64,000 bases of DNA from Ananas comosus. Lineage: Eukaryota > Streptophyta > Magnoliopsida > Poales > Bromeliaceae. Under the pieces are notes generated by a model. It was not told the origin of the DNA and made no database searches. It saw only the letters and a program-made list of their open reading frames with translations. Location: positions 28,370-92,369 of the forward strand of contig NC_033630.1 in assembly GCF_001540865.1 (NCBI RefSeq), written 5' to 3'. Position 1 is the stretch's first letter, and each line of letters opens with the position of its first letter. The position numbers and the translations under genes were made by a program. Positions 13,401-25,952 of this stretch are shown one piece after another.

Positions 13401-14839
13401 GGCCATCTTTCTTTAGTAAACCAACTGAAGTCCTATCGTCCCACACAAGCATAAGGACCCGAACACCTTCACTAGCCTTCCTCTTGAGCAGCTCACCAAG
13501 AGTGACATCTCCTCCGGGCTTTTGCCGCTTAGAGTCCCTAACCAAGGTGATCTCAGTGTACACCGACCAACCGGTAATGTAAATCAAGTGTTGGGCATTA
13601 CTAATTGCGTCAAAGATGTCCTCCCAACATCTATGAGGCTCATAGTACTCGCCATTAGCAAGCGGAATTTTCGGAATGAACTTGTCAGGGACGTGTGCGT
13701 CTTGGTATAATGTAACTCTGCATCCCTTTCTCTGTGAGAAAAAGGTATAAGGAACACCTGGGTATTTCGCACTTCGTACACCCCTTGCCCAATTACGATC
13801 TTTGGTAATATTGAAATATTGAAGTTTCACATGGATCTTAGCCCCTCCATCGAGAGGACTGCGGTCCTCATCGCAGATATCAAGCCATCTATCCACTTCC
13901 TCCCCATCTAGAACCTCTTGAACAGACAAATAAGCTCTTCCAATGAGCGATGCCCCTATCGGATTATCAGTCTTAACAGTAAAGATGACATTGGCAGCCA
14001 TATGGGCACAGTAGATGTGAAAGGACTCATACCAACGTGGGTTCACAGGTTCATCCGCTATCATTCTGGTCCGACCAACTCGGGCCTTCTCTAAGTCGAT
14101 AGTCGCATACAGTTTGGTGGAACCTTTGCCAAGACCCACGGTGTCCTCGATTCCTTCAACAAGCTGGTGCAGGAGGATTAAAGATGTTAAGCAAGTTAAA
14201 CAGCCTAAAATGAATCCTAGTTCAGGCAAGTTCCATGCATTTTTACCAAAAAATAATTTGAGATAAAACCAATTATTGCACTCCTGAAAGCTGCAAACAT
14301 TTCTCTAACATATGTGTTAAAATTACAAAATCAAACACGAGAAAGACGAACAGTGAAAGTTTTTTTTTGATTAAACAGGGTTGTACCCTATTTGATAACA
14401 GACGGAGTAGAAGAAGGGGTCAAAAGGGCGAAAGCCACACAGGTGAAAGATCACAAGAGCAAAAGAAGAAAAGACAACATCTAAGTTACTGAGCCGGCCA
14501 AAACAGATCTCCAAAGGCGAGCCGTTTCAATGATACATCTTCCCAGGACGTCGCTACGAAGTAGGCGATTGTCGAAAATTCTCCTGTTCCGCAACTGCCT
14601 AAAATGTTTACATGGATGCCGATGTAACGGATTGATCTCGTGTAAACTTGGGATTAGGCTAAGATACAAAAAGACTAGTAGAGATGCCAAATATCAGGAC
14701 AGGCAAGCACGAGATAATGCAATTCTGATACCTTGCGGAAGAACTTTGGAGCATCGCCAGTAGCCCTATGAGGATCGGAGAGGGCGTCGGCCTCAAAGAT
14801 AGTTGCATGAAGCGTGCCATGGAGCAGAATCTGTGCCAT
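10480..14839 (-). CDS. Phospholipase D alpha (C2-type plant PLD, alpha1-like)
   Basis: Three coding exons, 14839-14732 (36 codons), 14163-12264 and 10913-10480, give 813 aa, the normal size for plant PLD-alpha. The protein starts [18 protein letters not shown], a typical alpha-type C2 beginning. The first HKD motif is HHQKIVVVD; the second, HTKMMIVDD, is split by the last intron, so its final Asp comes from exon 3. IENQYF and GSANINQRS family motifs are present. The enzyme hydrolyses phosphatidylcholine to phosphatidic acid and choline at membranes, is calcium-dependent, and acts in stress and ABA signalling (family knowledge). Upstream, a GTGAGT donor at 15503 and an acceptor at about 14847 suggest a 5'UTR intron, as reported for PLD-alpha genes. 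The gene appears intact. Confidence 0.96.
11031..11084. repeat. 27-bp perfect tandem duplication in PLD intron
   Basis: Two adjacent identical 27-base units (11031-11057 and 11058-11084), each containing GGGTGCTACCGATCGATGA, lie inside the last PLD intron near its 3' end. A recent replication-slippage duplication is the simplest reading. Confidence 0.9.
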
Positions 14840-14846
14840 CGCTTAC

Positions 14847-15503
14847 CTATATATATTATTTTTCGTAATTAGAGGAGGGTACGTAGGGTGCAAGACTTCA
14901 TATAAAGAAATTTGGAAAGGGGACAATAATGTATCTAAAACTCAGATGAGGACAAATTCTTCCACCCAATCTTAACTTATACTGTAATAAGAGAAAAAAA
15001 AAAAAAAAAGAAAAGAAAAAAGAAAAAGAGGAAAAAAAAGGTCCGATAACCACTAAATTTCTCAATTAAGATCACATAGAGAAGGGTCGTGGCGCCTATG
15101 GCAATGCAGTTAACTTGAATGAGCAGCAGTTCACGGTATAAAGAGATTAGCAGAGAAGATGAAAAGAATTAGAAAAGAAAAAAAGAGAAGAAAAAAACAG
15201 TTTAAGTGTACAGCAATGAGCAAGTTCTAACAAGCTCTATATATTGTATCATCATGGAACCTCGAGACAGAGTTAGAAAGTTAAAACTTTTGGGGGAAGA
15301 ATATGCATAACGAACGGATCATAATGCAGCCGCAAACTTGAAAGGAGACCCAAAAAGAAAAAAAGGCGCGAGGGGTTTGATGTCGTGGGCAGCGGAGGAG
15401 CGGTCTGAGGTGAATCAGGTGATCGATCAGATAGAAGGGACGGGCGGAGAGGGTTGGGAATTTGGGATGGGAGGGAGGAGAAGATGCTGATGTTTGCACT
15501 CAC
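14847..15503 (-). other. Putative 5'UTR intron of the PLD gene
   Basis: On the minus strand GTGAGTGC follows a GC-rich leader ending near 15504, and TATATAG precedes the ATG by seven bases. Joined, they give a short leader directly before the start codon. There is no coding potential. The splice choice is inferred from motifs and from PLD-alpha gene structure, not from transcripts. Confidence 0.6.
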
Positions 15504-15778
15504 CGACAAGAGTCCGAAGACGAGAGTTCCGTAAAGGAAAAGCGTAGAAACATCAGAGAGTGCAGGGAGGATAATATATAGTAAGCCATTGGAAGTTGAA
15601 ACAACCTATATATTATACATACTATATATCACTTTAAATCAACTGAGCAAGCACTAGCGAACACCTGTTAAGGTGACGAGCGTCGGCCGAGCAATGCTAC
15701 CTTTATTTATTTATTTATTTATTTATTTGCGTCTTCAAATTGTAAATTTTATAAATTTTTCTATACAGATTATTTTTC

Positions 15779-15935
15779 TAATAATAATCAGCGAGAACAC
15801 AAATTATCTTATATGAGTCTTATTATTATCTACTTGCAATAAATTGAGTATAAAGTTTGCATCCAAAAGCTTTTGAGTGTGGAAATAACAATTTTTCTCA
15901 TATAAGATAATTTGTGTTCTCGCTGATTATTATTA
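15779..15935. repeat. Perfect 39-bp inverted repeat with 79-bp loop
   Basis: The arm at 15779-15817 is the exact reverse complement of 15897-15935. Both contain CAGCGAGAACACAAATTATC or its complement. Outside the arms identity stops at once, except for an ATT-rich run on the right. It sits roughly 270 bp upstream of the PLD 5'UTR exon. Confidence 0.92.
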
Positions 15936-16650
15936 TTATTATTATCATTATACAAGAAGCGAGGTGTCAGCGGGATAATAGTAATACAGATCAGACGACG
16001 ACAAATCCTCCGTAAGAGACGGTGCATCCGTTCGATCATCCGTTATTACTCGATATCTGCCTGAGCTGCTGCGCCTGCCTTTCCTCGATTTTGCGATGAA
16101 ATTCTCGCGCGCGTGCCAGGAAACGATCGCAAATTCCAATTCCTGTCGAGGAGCGATTGTTACGGCGCCGCGCTCTTTGAGGATCACGACCGGGCGAGCC
16201 ACACTTCCGCCCATAAAACCCGTTCTTCCCCGACATCCATGCTCCAACAAATTAGCCTTAACCCAGACCTTGTCCAGCCCGCTAGTCACCACTCACCAGA
16301 CGATACCAAGTAGCAGAGTACGCATCACACTGTATTATGTGGGCCGACGGAGGAAATTAATTAACCCTGCCAATATCACAAATCTCACTCCAAAAGGTTG
16401 AACCTTTTCTTTTGTAAAAAAAAAAATAATAAAAAAAATCAATTATTTAGATTGTAGGTTTCAGTTTTTTAAAAATTTGAACAGCAACATGCAGCTAGAT
16501 TGAAATTGAACGAGTATGAACTATGAAGCTCTCTCTTCTTTTCTTTTTTTTTTTACTAATATTTTTCCTCAGCTTTGATTAATATTAATAATAATGAGTG
16601 AAGGAGAAGCAGCGTTGGATTTTTTATTTTATTTTATTGATTATTGATAG

Positions 16651-16733
16651 ATGTACGCGTGTTGTCTACTACGTCTACGGTGGAATGAATCCGATGTACG
16701 CGCGTCGTCTACTACTGCGGTGGAATGAATCCG
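16651..16733. repeat. Imperfect tandem repeat, two units of about 42 bp
   Basis: Units start at 16651 and 16694 with ATGTACGCG and end in GGTGGAATGAATCCG; they differ by a few substitutions and a small indel. No reading frame of interest runs through it. Confidence 0.75.
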
Positions 16734-17502
16734 CAGGCCAAGGGAGACGGAGATATGGGTTGGGATTAATTGCAATTCAGAATTTACAGGGCTGGGCTGA
16801 CTCGGGCCTTGACTGCCAAATCTGGACGAGCAGGAAGGCATGTTTCTCCAAGTGCGGCATTTGACTTTGGGCCGGCCTCTTGAGCTCAGCTGCGGCCGGC
16901 AATTGAAATGGATGCTCAATAACACCGCAAATCAAAGTTGGGCAAGAATGAAACCAAAATTGGCGGAAGCATGCGGCCAGACCCAGATTGAAACGTACGC
17001 TGTACGCGTTCTAAAAGTTTGAGCTATTTAATGCAACAAATCGAAGTGTCGGGACAGCCACAATTCTGTGAAACTTGAGAAAAATATGATTTGTATAGAG
17101 TAACGGTATAGTTAATCCAAAGAGATCATTAGTAGACTGAAAAAGAATGAAGCTAAAATTAGAAGTGGTGATTTCTGGACTAGGCTAGAAGTGATCATTG
17201 ACTAGTTCTAAAATTTCAACACAGAATTAGCCAAGTTACCGTTCATCAAAGGTATTGACAGTATTTTTTTATTTTATTTTTTTTTTTGCCCAAAAATAAT
17301 CCTTAAACATGACAAAGTAAATAACTTTTTTAATCTTAGAATTCCCTGACAGTTTTAAGTCTAGTAGACTTAAAGCTGGGAGTTACCTCATTTTCTTTTG
17401 AGGTCTGTTTGTTTCCTCATGCCAACTGAGTACGTAGCTGAGGGCTACAAACTAACTATCAGCTTCTATTTCATCTATACATTACCACATATAATTAATT
17501 AA

Positions 17503-17852
17503 GGAAAAACTTCAAAAACCCCCCTGTGGTTTCGTAGTTTCTTACTTTGCCCCCATGTGGTTTAAAACGTATCAATTGCCTCCTGTGGTTTCGTTTTTAT
17601 CTTTTCGGTAGCTTTTTCGTTAATATTTTATTAAATTATATAAAAAAAATTTCAGATATCCATCTAGATTTATCAAATATTCACTTTAGTACCCTTTAAT
17701 TTTAACTTTATCACTGATTAAAAAAAAAATAATAAAATTGATAAAAAAAAGAGAAAAAAGAAACCACATGGGGGCAAATTGATACATTTTAAACCACAGG
17801 GAGGCAAAGTGAGAAACTACGAAACCATAGGAGAGTTTTTTGAAGTTTTCTC
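17503..17852. mobile_element. Mutator-like MITE, copy 2 (9-bp TSD)
   Basis: Left end GGAAAAACTTCAAAAACC, right end GAAGTTTTCTC. The 9-base repeat ATTAATTAA flanks the element exactly (17494-17502 and 17853-17861). Inverted arms with CTGTGGTTTCGTAGTTTCTT and its complement; no ORF. Confidence 0.85.
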
Positions 17853-18065
17853 ATTAATTAATAATCATTAGGGTCTATTTTTCAAAAAAAAATAATCATA
17901 TGGGTCTCTCTAGGGACTAGGTACTACTAGAAAATTAGTCATTAGTAGCATTTATTTATACTGCTAAATGATCAACAAATGCTACTAAAAGTTTTAGCAG
18001 CATATGACACCAAATGTTGTCTATATCAATGTTGCTAAGAATATTAGTAACATTAATTATAAATG

Positions 18066-18296
18066 GAACTAGGCTACTATGCTATTAATAGCACCAAGTT
18101 ATTGGTGTTATCAAATTTTTGACCATTGGATTAAGAGATGTGTGGTCAGGATGATGTGGGCCCCCTAGGGGTTGAGTGGGTGGTTGGTTGAATAGTATGA
18201 TCTAATGGGTGAAAATGATCAAAATTGTAGATCTAACGGCAGAAAACTGAGTAGCACTAAGTGCTTTGTGCTATTAATAGCATAGTAGTCGGACTC
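18066..18296. mobile_element. MITE nested in the CACTA element, 10-bp flanking repeat
   Basis: The ends are inverted: the left has CTACTATGCTATTAATAGCA and the right has its complement. The 10-base ATTATAAATG occurs immediately outside both ends (18056-18065 and 18297-18306), as expected for a target-site duplication of Mutator-like length. Sequence near 59310-59394 begins with the same end motif. Confidence 0.75.
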
Positions 18297-18451
18297 ATTA
18301 TAAATGCCGCCAATATAAATCAATTAGTGTCATTAGGAATATGCCGCTAAAAGGGATTAAATGCTAATTTTAAATTGTTTATTAGCGGCACATAAATATA
18401 ATGCTGCTAATACAAATATCTAATTTTAGAAATTAAAATTTTAAAATTTTA

Positions 18452-18590
18452 ATTTTTTTGAGATGCTATCCGCTTCATTTATTTCTTTTTGTCTTAAACT
18501 TTGCTTGAAATTTAAATCAACTAGGATTCGAACTTGAGACCTCGAATACAAACAACCAAGCCCTTTGCCACTTGCGCTAGCGACGATTAG
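18452..18590 (-). mobile_element. tRNA-derived SINE nested in the CACTA element
   Basis: On the minus strand it shows box A TAGCGCAAGTGG, box B AGTTCGAATCC and the body end GAAGCGGATAGCATCTC followed by A residues. Same family as 9075-9243, and one of the better preserved copies. Confidence 0.7.
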
Positions 18591-19391
18591 TTATGTATAT
18601 TTTTATTTTTTATATTTTAAGTCTTCTATTTTAAAATTTTTAAATTTTAAATTTTAAATTTTTAAATTTAGATACTAAATTTAAATTTTTAATTTTGAAA
18701 TATGAAATTTTAAGTTTTAAAATTAATAGTTTTAAATTTGAAATTTGAAATTTAAAATAAATTTAAAAATTTAAACTTTAAAAATTAATAATTTTAGAAT
18801 TTAAAATTTAAAATATAAATTTTAGAATTTTAAATTTTAAATTATTAGTTTAATTTTAAAAATTATATGTTTCGAATTTTAAAATTTAATTTTAAATTTC
18901 TTAATTCTAAATAAAAAAGGGATATATTAATAATTATATATTAATTAGTAATGATATTTAGTAACAAGTGCTGCTAGTTTATTATATTTAGCGGCATTCA
19001 CTAATTTATGCTGCTAATTTATCCTATTTTACAACAGTAATAGTAAATTGCTGCTAAATAATTAAATTTAGCGGCAATTATCAAGTAATACTGCTAAATA
19101 TTAATTGACATAATTTAAATAAATATTGCGGAGCAAATATTGGGGCATTTAGCAATAAGTGCTGCTACTTTATTACATTTGGTGTCATTTTTTATAAAAT
19201 ATTAGAAACTTCGGCGGCATTCATTAATTTATGCTGCTAATTTATACTATTTTGCAACATTAATAGTAAATTATTGCTAAATTATTTAATTTAACGACAC
19301 TTATCAAGTAATACTGTTAAATATATTAATTAGCGTTATTTAAATAACTGCTGCCGAGTAAATGCCGCTAAATCATGAATTTGTAGTAGTG

Positions 19392-21080
19392 ATCGATATC
19401 CAATCAAATTATCACACTCTTCTTACATATTTTTGTATGACCGAATCAAATATATGCATTTGTTAATCTAGATAATAAATCAAAGCAAAGAGATTCTTTA
19501 TACTTGAGATCAAAATTAATCTACATTAACTTTCAGAAATTAAGTTTTCAAAAAGTACTCGAGTCTCCAAATGACGTATTAATGCTCCTAGCTAGTGTCC
19601 ATTAGTAGTTCAATTTCAATATCGTTTGTATTGTTTATTTTCCAGTAAATTTAAGAAGTTTTGTGAAGAATCTATTTATAACTATTATTATAAATTTTTT
19701 TGTTGGAATTAGCCTAGACAAAGTAGCCTACTTGACAGGACTTTTACAACTGTACAATTTTCTTAAAAAAACAAAAAAATGACAGGGCAGAAAGTGTGAA
19801 TCTAGTTGCTTCCCTCAACCATAATATATATCACAACAGTCTCTAAGTTAAAAACACTTACTTTCTGTCATTTTTTATAAATGAAAATAAAGTAGAGAAG
19901 ATAGTGTGACGCCATCATAGTACTGATAGTCTTAAAGTTAAAGACATATTTCTTTTCTCAATTTTTCATTAAAAGAAATGAGGTGGATAGGAAGTGCGAA
20001 TCCTCCTACCATAATCTTGTGGCAACTTTAGTGTTGAATACACTTTACTTCTTGCAATATTCTATTATAAAAAAAAAAGTACTTTGGGTTTCTCTATATG
20101 TACCCGGCTATATTATTAATGTATTAACACCAATATGTGAAGGATTTAAGATTTAATTGTGCTGTTTAGAATTTGATTACACTGTTTACAATAAAAATTT
20201 GGAGTTTAATAATAATGTTATCAACACATCAACATTATTATGGAGGATTCATTTTGTGGTAACTACTTTCTGCCACAATAATATTCAAACTATCTAAATA
20301 AAAACACTTTTCGCCATTATAATATTCAGACTATCTAAATATTGAAGACATCTTATATTTTAAATTTTATGTACAAACAAAAGAAAAAGATTTACAGGAT
20401 TAGAAATCAAGAAGGTTAACACCAAGTTGCATAAAATCTAACTAATTAAGGGTAACATGCATCTAACATATTCTTAGGTTATGCACAGGTATAAGGAGGA
20501 AATAAAATTGTTAGTTTATAGTTTCAAGCTTCTTTCGAGAAGTATGTATTGGTTGATCGTCAGATCAGAAAAAGAAGAGGGGAATATTCTGCGAAGGAGA
20601 ATATGTCGTGGAATCAAAGCAAAGGAGAAGCAGCACAAAGGCATCCACAAATGGAATATGCCCTTCCACGTAGTCGATCGTCGTCCCCTCCCCATTTAAT
20701 TTATTTTAATTGATTTCCTCTGAATTTGCAGCGAAAGAGTACTGATCAAAAGACTCCATTCAAAGTTCAGACAAACAACTGCACCAGCTCAACGTTCACC
20801 ATTTTTTATTCAACCCTGCTAGAAATTAAGCGAGAAGATGTTAATGTTGCAATTAAACTTTTCGCCTTGTTCTAATATATCTCCCCCCCTTTTTTCTTTT
20901 TTTTTTTTTCTTTTCTCTTTCTTTTTTTCGTTTACTCGCCTTTCTTCTTCTGCTTGTTTCCGTTCGCACGAACTTCACTTGATTACAAGTCCTCCATTGC
21001 CCGCTAGCTTTTATTCATCCGTTATTTACTGATTTCAATTTCCAGCAGAAAACGATGGTCATGCATTGGAATACTTCTCC

Positions 21081-21116
<36 letters not shown>

Positions 21117-24100
21117 TTTTTTTTTTCCCATTTTCCGATAAAAAGAAATTATTTTTAATTTATTTATATACATCCTTAAGTAAACATTTGCTTTAAAAAA
21201 TAAATTGAAGTGAAAGGATAAGATATCAATATGGTTTAATGAGACTAATGTACGTCCCTGTCACATGGCGGGACTCAAGGCATGCGCAAACCTCTTCATA
21301 ACACACATGCAGTCGCTTGCTGAAATATAATAATAATAAGAATAAGAATAAGAATAAGAATAAGAATAAGGAGACTTGACAATACCTTATATTAATGTGC
21401 TTTTTTACAACCGTTTGTCTTAGTTTGTCGGCCGTTTTAGCTAAGCCGATCGGCGCGCTGAATGTCCGAGCTTGCGGCACAACAAAAAGTGTATTTATTT
21501 ATTTATTAATTTTTTTGGGCATACGTTATCATGAATATTTAAAATATTGATATAATTTTATAAGGTTATAAAATATATATTGCGATCCAAAACACTTCAT
21601 CCCAATAGTGAGCACCACACTTAATTCCATAAAACTCAAAATTTATTCATAATTTAAAACTTGTGAAATTATAAGACCTTTTTAAGAACAATGAAGGTCC
21701 CGAAGTACAATAAAAGCAAATAAAGAAAAGTATAGAGTAACACAATGAATTGAGGAAAGATACAACTTTAATATACCAAATGCTTAATTATACTGGGTAT
21801 ACATTGTATCTTAGTCTTAATTTCATATGCTACATTGTACTGATTTTTGTCTCGAATTAAGACACCATTGCATTATTTTATTTTCTCAGTCTCTACACTA
21901 TATTTTAGATTTTTTGTTTTTAATTTTTCTACTATAAATTAGTGCTTTCTCATTAATGTTAATTAATTATTTTTTCTTGCCAATTTCTACAGTATTGCTA
22001 ACAAATTTATTATTTGAGATGAAATAAATCTTTATGATAGCTAGACTCAATTAAAAATTTCTGGAATGGTTTGCACAATAGGTGGGGTATATGCATGAGC
22101 ATGACTTAGTAGAGATGGAAGGAAGAGAAAAGCAGTAGGAAAAAAGAGATGGGAAATTAAGAAAGGAGATCGAGAGAAAAGAGAGTGATAAGACGGTAAC
22201 GGGCACATGAATGGGGATTTTTTTTGCAACAAAAAGGAAAGGAAGAGAGGAGAGAGAGGTAGGGAAGGGTGGCAGATGGAAGCAGTTAATTAATTTGGTC
22301 AGCTCAGGCGGTAGATTGGGATTCTTGTGGCTGTCGACCCTCCGCTTTGTTAGAACTGGTTTCAATTCGACGATCTCGGTGGTTCTCGGTAGGAGCTCGC
22401 CACAGGTTTTGCATCAAAATTTTGGGAGTTCTAAACTAATTTAGCTAAGAATTATAAAATTTAGAAATGAAAATTCAAAATCTTCAAATTTGAAGAGATT
22501 AAATATATAGAATCTACATTTAAATTCTTTATGGAAAATAGGTGCGGATAGGGTGGTTAATCGTTCTCTAGTAACTTTAATTAATTCTTTTTAAAATTTA
22601 ATTATCTTGTAAGTTATAAAAAATGTATGCTTTACGTGGAGAAACACAAATCCATTACAAAATGATTTGCATTTATATTTTTCTTTCATTAGTCTCAATA
22701 AAGTTAGTGGCTATATATTTCTTCCAAACTATACAAATAAGGAAATTATGTTTCACCAATTAATAACTTTTTTGTTTACCGCTCCACTTAACTAGACTTA
22801 AGTAAGGAGAGGATCTGTGAACAATAGTGCACCATTGAAAGAAAGATTCAACGAGCCTATGCATCATAAGAGACCTAATTAATTTGATGAAGTTAAATAA
22901 ATTTGTTATATTGACAGAAACATAAATTTTATTATAATGATAAAATTACTAGAAAAGACTAGGCAAATTATATAAGAAACTAGTACACTTAATTTGCACT
23001 CAGTTTGCACGAGGAGGCAGTCCGGACGCTTAATTGGAGGGAGAATATGCGGGAGGAGATGCTTCTAAGGTTCTCTTTTCTCTTTTACTAAGTTTCTTCT
23101 GTTAGTTCCGTGGTTACTCGCTCCTCTCTCGTCCCAACGTATATATATATATATCTATACATGCTGTAACAGTTTGTCTCAGCTTAATTATTCTTTTATT
23201 AACCAATTAAATAAAGAGAAATATCTACAAAAAGAAATTGTAATATCTACCATCACTTCAAAATTTGTAGTAAAAAAAAATGTGATAACATTTATGGAAA
23301 AGAATAGGCTTTGGATATGATAGTTGTAGAATTATAACTCATTTTTAGTTGTAAATTTAATAATGCTCTTAAGTAAATTTATAAGGAGAGAAAAATTTTC
23401 ACTATATACAAAAAAAAAAAAAAAAAAAAAAAAAAACAGGTGGCTGATGAAGTTACTAAGAAGAGTGCAGGAAGACGCTTTAATCGCTATTCCAGGTGAA
23501 AGAGAAGATAAGATTGAGCCGTAAAAAGAAGAGGAGGTGTAGGCGCAGACAAATTAAGGCTGAGGCTGAGGTGTCGAGGTCGATGAGATGTTGATGAAGT
23601 GAGAGAGAGAGAGAGAGAGAGAGGAACATGCGCCCGCATATTCCACACGCCCAACGGAATTACCCCTTTTCCCAGCCGTGTGATCAGGCCTCGCTTTCCG
23701 ATAAATAAATCTTATTATTAAATAAATGGATCCCTCACCGCCCCTCCTCGGTCTCCTCTCCCAGCCTTAATTTTTGTTTTGTTTTATTTTTTTTTATTTT
23801 ATTTCTTTCTCTGTATTATTTTTTTTTCATAAAAAACTCTGGAGAGAAAATAAAACAAAAAAAAAAAGAAAGAAAGAAGAAAAGGATTTACTTGGTTGGC
23901 TCACAATCACTTCAGAAGAAAGGAAGGGCGGAACAAGTTGCTACCTGAGCTAACACGCATGGGACGACCCGCCACTCCGGCCGAGTTTGGCGCTGCGGTT
24001 GGCTAAACCCGAGTTAGCCAAACAAAAAGAAACGCGCGGCCCCCACGGCCCCACGCCCCCACGCTAGTTAACTTCTCCTGGTCAGCGAGCCAATCGCGCA

Positions 24101-25950
24101 CGGGTCCTCCTCTCCCGGGCATGTCCCAAAACTACGTGCCGGACTCTACTAGCTAGCTGAGCCCGACGCCGCTTCTGAGTTCTCTCATCAGTTTTTTCCT
24201 TTTTTTTTCCTCCTTCCGAATGTTCAATATATAGTTGAGATTGTTATTATTATTATTATCATGCTTCTGATTATTATTATTATTATTATCATCATTTTTG
24301 TAGATTATTGTTGAGATTGTTCAATAGTTATGCATCCTTCGTGTTGAACTATAATTTCTGGGGGCATGCTATTTTAGTTTAATAATTCTCTTGTATAGAT
24401 GGTTCGAAGGTACCTGCAGATTTTATTTGTTTTTAGAACACAAGAGATCAGAAATTTTAGGTTATAAATTCCGCTACTTCAAATGTCTTATAAAGGAATT
24501 AATTCTGTACGTGTTGTTCCCTAACCTAAAGTTGCCTTGACCGAGATAATTAAGTTTCTTCGGCGAGTTAAAATGTAAGTGATACCCACCGAGCTTTTTT
24601 GTGATTTCGGTTTCAAAATAGTTTTATTCAGTTTCTCCGAATCTGCCACGTATGGGGTTTCAACCAATTCTTGCTGCTGCATAGGTAGCTTCGCCATAAT
24701 TGCTTCCGTGGGACTAAAAATGACACAACTACAATCTCATAATTATAGCATCAAACTTTTAACAAGTTAACAAGTAAGAGTTATATATATAGCTACTTGC
24801 TTGGATATTACACGTACACAACTTGCACAAGCACTTATTTAAACAAATTCTAATAAAGTTCATTTCAGTAACTGTGCTCGAAATTATTCTTTTTCCCTTT
24901 TCTCTTGGGTGAATTTAAAAGAGTCTAAATTGACATAGGTACTTTTCATATATAACAAGATTGATAAGCGCAACTACAATTAGAAGCCCAATTGAATCTT
25001 GTGAAAGCTACCCGAATTTCATATTCGTGTAGTTTGAAAATATCAACAACTGGCGGATAAATACTCAGGCATATCGATGACTTGCTGTTCTGACTTTTGA
25101 ATAAATAGTTGATCTTATCGTCCTTTTGTTTTTTTGCTCCTGCTAGAACACTTTGGTTAATCATTTTCATCATTACTCAGCTAAAAAACTTATCAGAAAA
25201 CGCAATCTTATGTATGTGACCTACGTCGTTACCTTATGCGTTCCAATCAGTTATCAACCTAAAGTCCTTATCGAATCTAGAGCTTACGATCAAACATTAC
25301 AATACGTATTCTTCTTTTTGAAAAAAAGAGAGAATGCTATTCTAATTCAAAGAACGTCGAGAATCAATTGCGAATGTTCCTCTCTTGTGCCTTACCTTAT
25401 CTCCCACGTCTTTGCTACCTTTATTTTAGTAAAAAGAGGAGTCAATGACACTCGTGCTTCATTCATTGCGAAGATGAAGGCATATATAGTTTAGAACTTT
25501 ATTTCATTAATTTCATTTATGACAAATCCATTTGGGTGACAAATTGTTTGCCCCCTTCCTTCTTTTATTTTTAATTTACACAATGACTTGAAGATCGTTA
25601 TTAGTGCCAGCATTTTTATATGACAATACTTTAGTGAACTACAAAGAAACATAATTTTATCGGTGAAAATGTAAAGTTACTTGAACTTGAGATGAGTGGT
25701 ATATGTTTGGATCCTTGATCACAATAGTGGTCCTTGAGTTCAATAATGAACCGAAGATGGTAGCATTAATTTGATGTATTCAAATTTATTTGTGATGCAA
25801 CATTAATGCATTTACTTCACAATAAATCTGTCTCTTGATTAAAATGCCATTTCTTAAACTAATTAGAAAACTATAACGAAGTATTCATTGATTTTCTTAA
25901 AGGAAATAACATTATGGGCTACTTATAATTAATGCTAGAAATTCACTAGT
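19392..25950. other. Gene desert with microsatellites
   Basis: No convincing gene in 6.5 kb. Holds degenerate direct repeats of about 110-120 bp (19770-20070), (TTTC)n at 21081-21116, AATAAG repeats at 21326-21370, a poly-A run at 23410-23436, (GA)n at 23601-23623 and (ATT)n patches at 24245-24295. ORFs at 22211-22444 and 25153-25494 have no family features. A GC-rich patch at 23890-24180 is listed separately. Confidence 0.55.
23890..24180. other. Isolated GC-rich patch
   Basis: About 290 bp of GC-rich sequence inside an AT-rich desert, with a small hairpin (TTGGCTAA, 7-base loop, TTAGCCAA near 24000-24022) and a run of CCCCCACG units. No ORF longer than a few dozen codons was found. It may be a promoter or leader remnant, but nothing in the sequence proves it. 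Confidence 0.3.
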
Positions 25951-25952
25951 TT

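Larger units (their letters stand above)
15505..17490. other. Upstream region of PLD and intergenic
   Basis: Holds the presumed PLD promoter (right of 15505), a (TTTA)n run at 15702-15728, the 39-bp inverted repeat described separately, and a moderately GC-rich segment (15960-16320 and 16640-17020) with short ORFs on both strands that match nothing I know. A tandem repeat of 43 and 40 bp lies at 16651-16733. Confidence 0.5.
17922..19391. mobile_element. CACTA (En/Spm-like) non-autonomous element
   Basis: The left end reads TACTACTAGAAAATTAG and the right end, complemented, CACTACTACAAATTC, matching the CACTACTAGAAA-type TIR of plant CACTA elements. Both halves are filled with subterminal motifs such as GCTGCTAA and AGCGGCA in both orientations, a hallmark of the superfamily. 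There is no transposase ORF. The first base differs from the canonical C and no clear 3-bp TSD is visible. It contains a nested SINE (18452-18590) and a nested MITE (18066-18296). Confidence 0.65.

Noticed and set aside
15948..16292. 114-aa minus-strand ORF of fairly normal composition
   Set aside because: No recognisable domain, overlapped by plus-strand ORFs of similar size, and no splice context; too weak to call a gene.
20100..20260. Possible foldback MITE with AATGTATTAACACC/AATGTTATCAACAC words
   Set aside because: The inverted match is short and imperfect and no TSD could be fixed.
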